A stretch of 64,000 nt of DNA from Numida meleagris. Taxonomy: Eukaryota; Chordata; Aves; Galliformes; Numididae. The notes below the pieces were generated by a model. It saw only the letters and a list, made by a program, of their open reading frames with translations, ran no database searches and was not told the DNA's origin. The stretch's first letter is position 1. Each line of letters starts with the position of its first letter. The translations under genes were made by a program, and so were the position numbers. Of this stretch, positions 23,530-34,399 are shown piece after piece. The stretch spans positions 51,909,695-51,973,694 of the forward strand of contig NC_034411.1 of the NCBI RefSeq assembly GCF_002078875.1, given 5' to 3'.

Positions 23530-26500
23530 AATAAGAAATTTGCTTTGTTTAGTCTTTCACAGTGACTTCAGTTGCTGAGTTATGAGGCTTTCCTGCATCT
23601 TCTCAAGATTTTCAGATTTCAAGCAAGACGTGGGACACCAGAGGTTACCTGGCATCCCAGGAGCTCAAACCAGAGTCAGACGCTTTCAGTGTTGCAAGTA
23701 CATTTTAAGAGTTCATTAGCTCTCTGGGACGTAGCTCATCAGCTGACCGTGTGCCCCCAGCTTAATGACACGTATTATGCAAGTAACTTTCTAAATCACT
23801 GCTCTTAACGCTGAGCCTCCCAATCTGTAACTATGACCTAATTATTTCCTCCCCCCGATTATGTAGCTTTTCATCTGTCCATATTGAATGCATTGGTTTC
23901 TCACCTAAAAATAGTTTTATATTTTCTTGCCAGTCATTGCTAGTAGCAGCACACAGAACAGAGCAGAGAACCAGTTCTTGCTGGATGCCTCCTGAATCAC
24001 ACCAGACGTGTGACAATGATTTCTAAAACACATTTGTATTCTGAAGCCCAGCATTTAGGTACTCATTTGATACATAACATACTCATTGTATATCATGTTA
24101 GCATATACACGGCAGACCCAAGCCAAACAATACATAATGCAGCAAGTTAGCTGCATGAAAGAATTTCCCCAAACCTGTTTTTCCTAAAACCCATGTTAAC
24201 GGGAGTTATTTGTATTCAATCCCTTTATTCTTTCTGGCTCAGTCCTTGTATCATCTGTTCCATATTTTTGCTCAGGATGGATGTCAGACTCCCCAGCTAA
24301 TGATTACCAGTGTACTTCACTTACTCCTTTTAAAAAATAGAATAACAGATTAATAATCACTTGGTTAAAAGAACATAGCTCTCTCACAAAGGTGACAAAA
24401 CCTGTCTTTGCCAACACTTTTCCAGCTGCTACGATATACTAACATGTCCTGCAGCAGGTTAGGACCTCTCCATTTCTCTTTCCTGCTTGCACTCCTCCTA
24501 CACATATAGGGAAGGTCCATCCAGTCCATCACCAGCAGCAGCCCTAAGCAGTGCTGGCTTTCCACAGCCTCTGTGCAGTGGCTAAGCAATCACCCTCACA
24601 GATTGCTGCCTTGTTTTGCTTAGGAAGCAGTTTTGCTCCTGTCCATTTGCAGTGCCCTCTGGACTACACAAAGCACGAGATGCAGCTATGTGCAAATATG
24701 GCAAAGAGATAGCTTGTTCTATAAATGAGCAAGTAACAGTTAGATTTAAAGTAGCATTCACTAAAATTGGAGGAAAGAATTAGGAGCAAAGTGGATATGC
24801 TTTTTAAAGATGGCAAAATCTTGGACTAGTCATCTTTGACACAGCAAAATCCAAAATAAGCTAGAGACCACTTCTCAGCTGTGGGAAGTAGCTTGGTACC
24901 AGCCACGAAGAACATTCAGTTTCTGAGTGTTCATGCTGAGCCACACAGTGCTGAGAAGTTTATTTTTGCTGCTTTCTCTGGAAAGTACCTATCAGCTGTC
25001 TGTCAAAACAGTGACAACCCTTTTCTCCATTGGCAGTCTGACCTACTACTTGAGGTGCTCTTTACTGACCTGAAAAAAAAGCTCAAAGGCAAAGCAAAGC
25101 AAAGGAGATCACGGATGAGAGACAATGATGCCACAACCTCATGATTCAATGCTGGTCACAGGAATGATGTGAACTTTTGCCAGGTGAGCCTGGTCTTCAC
25201 CTCAAAGGCAGTCATCTGAAATGGCCACACACCCTGTCTGAATCCAGAAGAGGTGCACAGACTTTAACATTTGGGAGCCATCTGCACTAATGGATGAGTA
25301 AAGCTGAATGTGCTGTCAAGCATTTAAATTTAAACCAGAAGATAAAAGGAGAAGGAAAAAGGAAAAAACAACAATACCTAGCTGTGATTGCAAGCAGCAA
25401 TGAGGGAGCTTATCTCAGATCAATCTTGACCTCAGCTGAGTTTTTCATGTCACCAAAATAGCAAGCCATTGCATCAGGTAGCCAACAGCATCACAACGGG
25501 TAACAGGATGCAGCCTTTACCAACGCACACGCAGCAGTACTAACGTAACAGAAAAACACTACTCTCAGGAAAAGTTCTTCTAAACATCAGCCATGCAATC
25601 TGCCCCCTCAGTGCAGTGCCATATCGTTAGCTCATTCACCTGTGGTGCAGAAAAAAAGAACAATGCAGGCAGCCAGCAGAGAGAAGAAGAGGTCCCACTA
25701 CAACCTCTTATTGCTCTGTGGGAGAAGGGAACGTTTTTAGGTGGGAAGGTGGGAAGGATGCAGGCTATTTTTGCTACTAAAATAAGATTCTAAACTGAGT
25801 TGAGCAGTCTGCCTACTTTGCCAGTATTATCCCTGACCACTCTGCAGGCAAGTTTCCCGAGCTGCAGGATGAAGGAACGTGAACAGCACCTACAGAATGT
25901 GAGAGGCTGCAGAGGTGACAGGAATGTGCGAACATCCAGAGCTCTGCATACAACTACTGTGATACGCATGCTGAAGTTTCAATACCCAGAGCTAAAACAA
26001 TGAACATTAATAGACATTACATTATCTTGAAGTGGAGGACAATAAAACATTCTAATGTTCATCACCCTCAGATATTGCTGGCATTGCAAAGTAGATTGCT
26101 CACCTTGATAGACTTCAAAATCTTGTCCAAGGGTTCACCACCGTTAATTTGGCCTTACAGCCCCAGGTATAGGTAAAAATGTATTTTTCTCATTATCTAC
26201 ATGGTCTGACATTACAAATGACCACAACACTTTCAAGAGGCACCACACAAACTTCTCCTGCTTCTGACAGGTAGTGGCACCTCCAAAACGGCGGGCAGGA
26301 TGGGGTTGTGCAGTGACTGATTACCCTGTTTGTGGGTTTGGATTAATGCCTGCTGAACAAAAGCACACCAGTGTGCTTGGAGCTAGCTGCAGAAGCTTGG
26401 GCTCTGATACAGGGTATACACGGTCTTTGTGATGTACTGAAGGAGGTAAAGATATTGCTGGGCTCTGTAGGAAAAGTAGGAAAGCTGGGCTCTGCTATTG

Positions 26501-26568
26501 ATGACTCCCATTCCCATCGTTAAGGCCCAAACCATTCCTGCTCCTGAATTTTGTGATGCTTTACCCAG
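23530..26568. other. PHACTR2 intron segment without genes
   Basis: No exon, RNA gene or recognisable repeat seen between the two plus-strand CR1 copies; AT-rich sequence with only short chance open frames. Confidence 0.6.
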
Positions 26569-26766
26569 AGGATGGTGAGGCACTGGCACAGGCTGCCCAG
26601 AGAAGCTGTGGGTGCCCCATCCCTGGAGGTGCTCAAGGCCACGTTGGATGGGGCCCTGGGCAGCCTGAGCTGGTGGGGGGCAGCCCTGCCCACCCAGGGG
26701 TTGGGGCTAGGTGGGCTTTAAGGTCCCTTCTAACCCAAATCATTCTGAGATTCTATGATTCTATTA
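26569..26766 (+). mobile_element. CR1 LINE 3' end
   Basis: Plus-orientation CR1 3' end: GATGGTGAGGCACTGGCACA, then the 'GTGCCCCATCCCTGGAGGTG' and 'AAGGTCCCTTCTAACCCAAA' segments, closing with degraded ATTCTATG repeats. About 200 bp, 5'-truncated, no coding capacity. Confidence 0.93.
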
Positions 26767-29700
26767 TTCCTAAAGCCACACATGCCAAAGTAAGCAGCCA
26801 CTTCTACCTCCTGCAGGCACCGCTCAGAACCTTCAGTTGCCGAGTAGGAAATGCGTGCGTATGCCTTACAGAAGCCATATCATGCATTACAATCACTATG
26901 CTAAGTAACACAAACTAAGGAAGGTAAAAGTTACATTTGGCAACCAGCCCATACTGTGCTCTAATTATTTCTTAATAACCGAGCGTAAGGGCAGCATATC
27001 GGCCCCAGTTTTGAATTGTCTGGCACTTACAAGTTTGTGTCATAGAATTAACATTAAACAGTTTTCAGATCCTTTATTAAAAACTGCTGATTGTGTACTG
27101 CCTGACAAAGCAGAATGTCTCCATTAGAATAATGATTTATTGTAAATATGGTAGTATTAAGGCTGACTATTCTGGGTATTAAAAATGCATGGAAAAAATC
27201 CATTTAAAAAGTGTTATGTGAGCTGTCAAAATTTATCAGTTTTATGTCTTTGTCATTTGCATTTCTTTTAAAAATGCCAAGTGAAATTAGACCTTATCCC
27301 ACCACTAGGAGTTGCCAAATTTCACTTGAAATTAAAACAGAATCATGTGTCATGATTATGGTTATTTTAATAATATCAAATAACAAAAACAGAAACAGAA
27401 AAGAGAAGAAAAAGGAGACATTACTACTGCAGCTACAAACAAGGAAGCTAAAATATATGTGCTATTTTTACAATACTCGTGCAAGAACTCCATAGGCTTC
27501 CTGCATTAACAGACCATTTCCTCTGGCAATAAGGCCACAGCAAAGCACAGCACTGTTGGACTGTGCTCTAAATGCCAACAAGCAGCCCCCAACAACACGC
27601 ATTTTCTGCTGGTTTGAAATAGCCACGTTGTCTTTCGTGTGGCTCCCGTGCAAGCCTCCACCATTAAATACCCCTCACTTTCTGGACCACCTCAAGTACC
27701 AGTGAGAAAGACAGAAGGGACTTGTGAGTCAGCAGGAGCTGCAGCGAGGACAAATCCATCCCAGCTTTGGTTCTCGTGGCAATGCCAGCTGCCATCACAT
27801 TTGTGTCTGAGTTACATTCTGCAAGGCCTCTGCTAGCACAGGTCACGCCAGAGCTGAGAATCTTACTGCTGCAAGTGTCTCCTATTGCATCTGCTTCCAG
27901 ACATGGAATGGTCTTTAAGACTCTCCTGGTACTATTCAGAAATACATTTATTTAAAACATTTCAGCATTTAATGAGTTGTGAACTGCAAACAGTAATTTT
28001 TGATAATTATATTACAGGAATATTGGTGCTGAGCAAACTAAGAAAAAGTAAATATTTGCGCTGGACAGTTTGGCTTCTCCCAGCTCTTTTGACTTATTTG
28101 AAAACTGGATGTGAGCAGGGACCTGATCCTGCCCTCAAGTCCATTGTGTGAGCCACATGTTCCCAGAAGCTCAGATATTCACTGCCTGGGTGGAGTTTGT
28201 CTCCTCCAAAACACAAGCAGCAGATCATATCCAAAACCATCATTCTTTACTGCCTGAGAGAAGCCCTACCACTGGTACCACTGCCCCACGGCGTCCTCGG
28301 GGAGAATGCTTTTAAACTAATTTATATTGGTGTCTCCAATATCCCTTCTGGTGCCAAGCTGTGCACACAGCCAAGCCCACATGGGATAGTAAATGACTCG
28401 TTCCCCCAGTCCACTGCCACTCAGCAGCACTAGTGGGGTCACTTGCTCAGCTCTGTCACCTCCCCCCCTCCCCTCTGGGTTCTGCCAGGCCCCTCCTGCT
28501 CACATGAGAGACAGGAGTGCCATGGGGCTGCTTCACTCAGAATTGCTTTTGCCTGCTGGGGAAGGCTGCTAGGAAGTCTTACAGTCCTAAGCTACTTATT
28601 TTTATCCAGTTATACTTCGAGAGGAGGTCTCATAAACATTTTATGTGAAAATATTAAAAATGAGAGGGGAAAACAGAAAAAGACTTTTTGGTAAAATTCC
28701 ATCGAGCCTACATTTAGAGCCCAAAGCAACACCCCTGCAAGGCACTCCATAATGAAGGATCGAATTTCCAAAAAGATTCACAATCCGAGACAATGAATGA
28801 TGATTAAACAGCAGCAGACTGGGTCCTTATTATCAGCCACCTGCTCTTTGGTCACATGGTGCTGCTTTTCCCCTGGTGGATAAGTTCAGGCCACTCATTT
28901 TGATGTCTTCCAAGCCCTTGGAGCCCAGGCTGCTTCTCTCAGAGTGATTTGTGCCAGCACCTCTTAACACAACCTTTCCCCCTCCTGATTACTGCCTTGT
29001 GCTCTTAAAAGGATTGGCTCCTGCAGCAATGGTTTGGTGGTTGCTACAAGTGTGTCAGGAAACACTGCCTGTATAATCTGGGTTTCTTCGTCCGTACACA
29101 ATGCTTCCTTCTTCACAGTATGTGGCAGTAATGATTCAGAGCTCAGAACGAGCAGTTTAAAGGACATTTTGCCAAAATCCACACAATCAGCAGATGTAAA
29201 TATAATGTATATACCTGATGGGCTGATGCTTGCTATTTTTGTTGTTGTTGTTGTCAGAAAACAGATTTAGAACCTAATAGAAAATAAAACCTGCATCACA
29301 CCATTTCTCCAAACCAGCTGGATGGTGTTCATGGAGCTTTCTTCACAAGATGTGCTGTGGAGGCTGGAATAGATGCTGCAATATGATGTGTGCGATGCAA
29401 CCACAGTATTTCTATCTAAAAGGTTACCTGAGAGCCATTCTAGCTAGGATGGGGGAACCATTACTAAATTAGAAGATGCACCATCGCTTTGGTCCTGCAC
29501 AGCGTTTGTTTATTTCTGGTGTAAGTTACTACAGTTACTCAAGGGCTATTTGTATACAGACTTGAAAACAAGTTGGGAACAGCAGCCTGGCAGGGAAGTT
29601 TAGTGCTGATAGAAACATTTTCCATGTCTTTATAAATGTACTGTTCCAGCTTCTGGGTAAAGGAGCACATGTCATGAGTATTATTCTAAAATTATGTCAG

Positions 29701-32700
29701 GAAAAAAGTCAACTTTCTAGGAGACGGTGACCTGTGACATACTACAGCATCTGCCTCAACAGAGGCCACAAGTGCAGACAGGAGACAAACAAAGACATAC
29801 AGTGTAGAATAAAAAAGCTGATTTCTGCTCTGTATTTTATTGTCCAGGTTCAACCATTTTGTGACCTATCAAAAACACCACACAAACCCAATAGAAGTCA
29901 ACGTGGCACCACTGATAACCACATTTTGCAAAGACGGTGAGTGAACTCATACCAAAATGTGGGATGGAGAGAAAGAAGAAGCTGTTGTCCTTTCCAGAAC
30001 AAATTGCTGCTGGAATTTGGAGTTGTCATTGTGCAACTGGCAAACCTGCAGTTACACTGCCACTGTTTCCATTGCAAATGTTTTTTTCTTTCAAATAGGT
30101 TTCCAAATTCGTTAGGGACAGAAATGGACAATTCAGCCAAGCTTAAGCCATTGATGGCCAAAGTATTTCAGAGCCCTTTATGGGCAACAAATGAACCTTA
30201 CAACATGCTGTGAGACTGTTGGGTAGGCTAATTCTGCACACAAACAAGCTGGGCTGTAGAAGCGGTGTCTGAACACAGTGAGTTAATGAGAAAGCTAGGA
30301 GCATAATCCGAATCCTGGCCCTCACCTTCCTCTTCTAACTGCCTCTGTAGTTATCTCCCTTACATTATATTATGGTGTGCACTGTTTGCCTGAAATACAC
30401 ATGAGAGACAACAAGGTATCTTTAAGGTCAAATTCTTTACCAGTGTTCAATCCTGCCAGTCCTATATTTAAAAGATGCTATTTAGCATCTGTTGACCAAC
30501 TGAAAGACAAAAGTGACATATTAGTTCAAAAGCAAGGGAATTAGTCAGCAAACAGCTTCCTGCGTCTCCCAACCTTCCTGTGACACATGTTGCTGGGCAG
30601 AAGAAAGCTAAGCTGACACGCGCTATTCATCCTGTCCCACCACAACTGAACATAGGCTTGCTTCTATGGGCAACTCTAAACTTCACTACTGGTGAGAGAA
30701 GTTCACTGTGCTGCTGGATGTTCCTCAGAGACAGAACCCTGAATATGCAAGACTTCCAGTCCCTTAAAAATAGATTATTTATTGGGAGGCCCAGCCTGCA
30801 GCCCAAGCCATAGAGCTGACGTAATTCAGGGTAACAGTTAACCACAGCTAGCTCATTACTGATACAATAATATTCCAAGTGCAAAGAAGCCACATAAACC
30901 CCAAGAAAAGTGAAACGAGGCCTCTGGGTTTTGCTTGAGGGCTGTGGTGTGTCTCCCCCTGCCAAAATCTCTGCCCTGGCACCTCTGTGTGGTTATGGGT
31001 GACATGAGACTCGTCCACTGTAAGGTGAGATTCCGGACAGGAGCTCTTGGGGGAGGGTATAGCGCTGACCTCCCTCCTGACAGGAAATCCCAAAAAGAGT
31101 ACTGCTTGTGAGCATGTCTGTTTCAGCAGCTCCTCTCTTCCTGCTGCACAAATTTCTTGCCACTTTTATATTCTCTTTCTTTCCCATGAGTTATTTCCAG
31201 CCCTCCCTTGGTGTTTTAAAGTGAGTGTTATTGTACCAGCGCTGCCTTCGGACATGGGCCTGGGCCGACCTGGCATGGGGGTAGGCGGGCTGGGGCTGCT
31301 GGAGCCCCCCCTGCAGGCAGTCTCACAGCCAAACACCTGCAGTCAAACTGTCAGGATCAACCGCTGCCAAAAGAGGCCAAAAAACACTGCCAGAACTGCC
31401 CTGACGCACCGCACACACAGTGATGAATATTTCATTGTTATTCCAGGAAAAGCTTTTAAAAGAGCACGTGAGACAACAGTGGTGTGGGGCTGTCTCAGTG
31501 GCAAAGATTAAAAATAAGTAATCTAGCGTTTAAATGAAAGGACTCTCTAAATGAAAACATGGTTTCTTGAAACCATGGACACAAACAGCTGACCTATTAG
31601 CAATGTTGGTCTTTTTAGATAACAGTTCTGGCCAGAAAAATGGCCTTGATGATGGCACAGAATACGAGTCATGAATTACAGAGATATTTCTGCTATGCAG
31701 AGGAGGAGATGGAGTTTTGCCCAACAGTTATCCGTGGTCTGACTTGGAAAGTCTCTTTGGCATCACGATGAATGTAATAACAAAGGCCTGATTCACCAAC
31801 ACCAATAACCAAATTGTTATTTCTAACACTCGGCAGCTCAAGCTCACAGCTGAGCTAGGGCCCTGTGGTTCTGTGCTGCCAGAAATAGCATCTCTTCTTT
31901 AAGAAGAATCCAGGCAGGTATCCAGTTGGTATACATTAGCTTGTTTATATTTTCAATTGGCCAACTACTGCAGAACAAACTACTGAGGCAGATGGTCTTA
32001 TGGCTCCAGATATCCCAGTCTTTTCTGTTTGATCATCTGTTGACAAGTACCCAGATTTTAGCACAGGGCATTCAAAGCCGTGCCCGCATCCCTGTGAAAT
32101 GCAGGGGGCATGGCCAGACCCTCAGAGGTGCCTCCTGCACACTCCCCATGCTGGCATCTGGCTCTGTTTGGTTTCTATTAGGGGTCAAGTGCCCTAAAAA
32201 TCTCTTCGCAGATGCTTTGGGAACAGATCAGCCTTCTCACTGAGACTTAACTTGCAGCAGCTGTTGGATTTTCTTAACTGGTCCTTAAGTCTCCTTCCAC
32301 TATTTCAGCTAAGCTCTACTGTATACAAATAGTTATTAAAAAAAAAAAAAAAGCAGAGCATCAGTCACTGTTTCTGCATGCTAAAAAAGAAAAGCATCTG
32401 GAAACTTCAGGAAACTGGTCATATAAGAGGCTTTGAAATTAGTTGGTAAAGTTGTACAGAGAGCAAAGCTTACTTATTCTAACTTCCAAATTTTGCAGAT
32501 CACAAGAAAATCAGATTATTCCTAAGGCAAAATAAATATATAAACACACAGAAAAATCTGTTTCTATGGTTTTCAGATACCAGCTTCCCCATGCACCCCC
32601 CCAAAAACTGGCCTTTAAAATAAACGTGACTCATTCCAGAGCAGATTCTTATAGCTGGATTAAAGTAATAGCTCTGTCAAGACTTCAATAGCATTAGCTG

Positions 32701-33019
32701 CTGATGCTGGAGAGTTTAAAAACTGGCAGGGTTTAGCTGCTCAGAGCATCTTGCCCACAGGCACTCCATGCTGGAGAACAGCAGTCCTTCCCCTCTGACT
32801 GGAAAATTCTGCCTTGTCACAGAATATCAAACACATGCCGTCAGCATTTATTCAGTTAAGTCTTCTCAAAAGATAGCACCAAGCACAAAAAGTATTTATA
32901 ATCTTACCTATTTCACAAAAATGTTCATCATAGTAGGTGCAGGTCAGTTTTTAAGCTCACACGTACCAGCAATGTAATCTTCCATGACACCAACATTTTA
33001 ATTTCTGGAAAAAGGTGGG
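26767..33019. other. PHACTR2 intron segment without genes
   Basis: No exon or recognisable transposon seen. It contains a small 8-bp-stem hairpin (AGATGCTA/TAGCATCT, 30473-30490), a TTG simple repeat near 29237-29255 and an A run at 32338-32352. A GC-richer patch lies around 31.2-31.3 kb and has no exon signals that I can defend. Confidence 0.55.
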
Positions 33020-33031
33020 TTTTTTTTTTTT

Positions 33032-33109
<78 letters not shown>
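33020..33109. repeat. T homopolymer tract (90 bases, one G)
   Basis: Twelve Ts, a G at 33032, then 77 consecutive Ts to 33109. On the minus strand it would be a long A tail, but the sequence preceding it in that sense (33110 onwards) has no AATAAA-type signal close by or protein similarity that I recognise, so a processed retrocopy is not supported. The exact length is likely unreliable because long homopolymers are poorly resolved by sequencing. Confidence 0.9.
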
Positions 33110-33110
<1 letters not shown>

Positions 33111-34182
33111 TCTTAGATTTTATATAAGTAAGAGCAGGAGTTTCTTTGTCATAGAAGTTGATGACAATACACTTGAGGTGAAATTGACCTGGACAGCTTA
33201 GCAGGCATAAGCAAGAGTTTCGCTATGATTATATGAAAAATAGAAATAAACCCAGGAAAATAAGCTTTCCTTAAAGTATCATCTCTGAAATCTGCTGTAA
33301 ATCTTTTTTTTTTCATACACTGTAGAGGTGAACGTCACTTTAAAGGTTAATGTCAGACAAGTCTGATGATTTGAGAATGTTTCAAAGGGCACCGAGTCTA
33401 CCATAAATTCTGTATCCCAGTGTGAATTGTACTTGTCTCAATAAATCAGTGTGACACTGAAATGTTCTGCTTTCACAGCAGTCAAAGTAACATGCAAAAT
33501 ACCCATCACAAAAAGCACTTTTTGCAGTGCTTTGGGATACAAGGTAATGCAAAAGGAAAATGCAGATAAACCGTTTCATTACATATGCAATGCTGGAATT
33601 GTGTACACCTCTTAGAAACCATGCAGTGCATTATTTGGCATGAAAATGCATGATCTAAAGTTGGAACATGATAGAAAACAATAAAAAGTGCAAATGTATG
33701 CAGTATTTTATGTTCTAAATAGAAGAGAGAGGAAACAGAGAGAGAACAGAAGAAGCTTAAAATACTGCAGATAAGAGATACGCATTTTTGCACTTTTGGT
33801 TAGCTTCAGTAGTTACCTCCATGCACCTACTGCAATCTGTGGAAGATATTTTCCTACTTGACGCTATGCATTTTCCCTTCCTTCCACATTTCCTGCATAT
33901 AGCTTCCGAAACAAAACAGAAAACCTTGAAAAGGCAGATCCTACGTTACAGTTTTGGCTCATATTTCAAGGAAACACCGTCTTAAAACAGAAAAGCTGAC
34001 TGTCAAAGGGTTAAAAACTTCAGTGTGTCACATTTTACACATAGAAATTCGCTCTAATAAAGGACACTGAAACGGAAGGAGCCACAAAGGCTAAAGAAAC
34101 ACATCTCCTGCAGCAAGTGAGACAGGAGACAAACGAACCCCGTAGCCTCGCTAAGAATGAAGATCTGTTTTATTTCACTTAC

Positions 34183-34195
34183 CAGCATTATCCAT
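34183..34195 (-). CDS. PHACTR2: PHACTR2 upstream alternative first coding exon (MDN type), 13 coding bases
   Basis: On the minus strand an ATG at 34195-34193 in a good context (GTGAAAATGG) reads Met-Asp-Asn-Ala plus one G, then a near-consensus splice donor GTAAGT from 34182. The canonical human PHACTR2 protein begins Met-Asp-Asn-Ser followed by V-D-G-L-D-K, with the junction after the first base of a codon. The bird exon gives the same M-D-N start and the same phase 1, and it matches the phase of the other first exon ending at 8899. It lies about 26 kb from FUCA2, upstream of the CpG-island exon. It supplies only the extreme N-terminus of this protein phosphatase 1 and actin-binding protein; all domains are encoded outside the window. 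So short a match could occur by chance, but start context, donor, phase, strand and gene order agree. Confidence 0.72.
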
Positions 34196-34330
34196 TTTCA
34201 CCCCTCGGTATTCAAAACGCGGAGTTGCCCAGAAAAGCAGCCGGCACGGTCTCCCTCTCACTAATGAGGCTGGCTGCCCTTCTCCTGGTTATTAGACCTT
34301 GCTGGCAGTCAGAGCATACTTCATGTACTG
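34196..34330 (-). promoter_or_regulatory. PHACTR2: Probable 5' untranslated region of the MDN-type PHACTR2 exon
   Basis: If transcription starts about 25-30 bases downstream of the TATA box at 34354-34360, the leader runs from about 34330 to 34196 on the minus strand. It contains one upstream ATG (34324-34322) opening a 10-codon frame that stops at 34294-34292, and no other ATG before the PHACTR2 start. The leader has somewhat more CpG than its surroundings but is not a CpG island. The start site is inferred, not seen. Confidence 0.4.
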
Positions 34331-34353
34331 ACTGCAGTAGACATCACCAGGAA

Positions 34354-34360
34354 ATTTATA
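34354..34360 (-). promoter_or_regulatory. PHACTR2: Candidate TATA box of the upstream PHACTR2 promoter
   Basis: The minus strand reads TATAAAT about 160 bases upstream of the MDN-type ATG, in GGAGATATAAATTTCC. No CpG island surrounds it, fitting a TATA-type, possibly tissue-restricted promoter in contrast to the CpG-island promoter at 9 kb. TATA-like words are common in AT-rich DNA, so this rests on its position. Confidence 0.4.
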
Positions 34361-34399
34361 TCTCCAAGGATGACAAACAGCCATTAGCTCCATTATAGG

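Larger units (their letters stand above)
9331..34176 (-). other. PHACTR2: PHACTR2 intron between its two alternative first exons
   Basis: The whole stretch lies between the 34.2 kb and 8.9 kb first exons, so in transcripts from the upstream promoter it is intron, and in transcripts from the 8.9 kb promoter it is upstream DNA. I found no further exon. It holds most of the CR1 copies in the window (9.5, 12.7, 16.1, 17.7, 22.6 and 26.6 kb), three long perfect palindromes (11.3, 19.1 and 19.5 kb), a 90-base T tract at 33.0 kb and small A-rich runs (for example 13860-13876, 20270-20312 and 32338-32352). A short G run sits near 18378-18387 and a TTG repeat at 29237-29255. The rest is unremarkable AT-rich sequence. 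Confidence 0.7.

Noticed and set aside
33110..33400. Processed retrocopy on the minus strand with the T tract as its A tail
   Set aside because: No protein similarity, no polyadenylation signal near the tract, and no target duplications seen.
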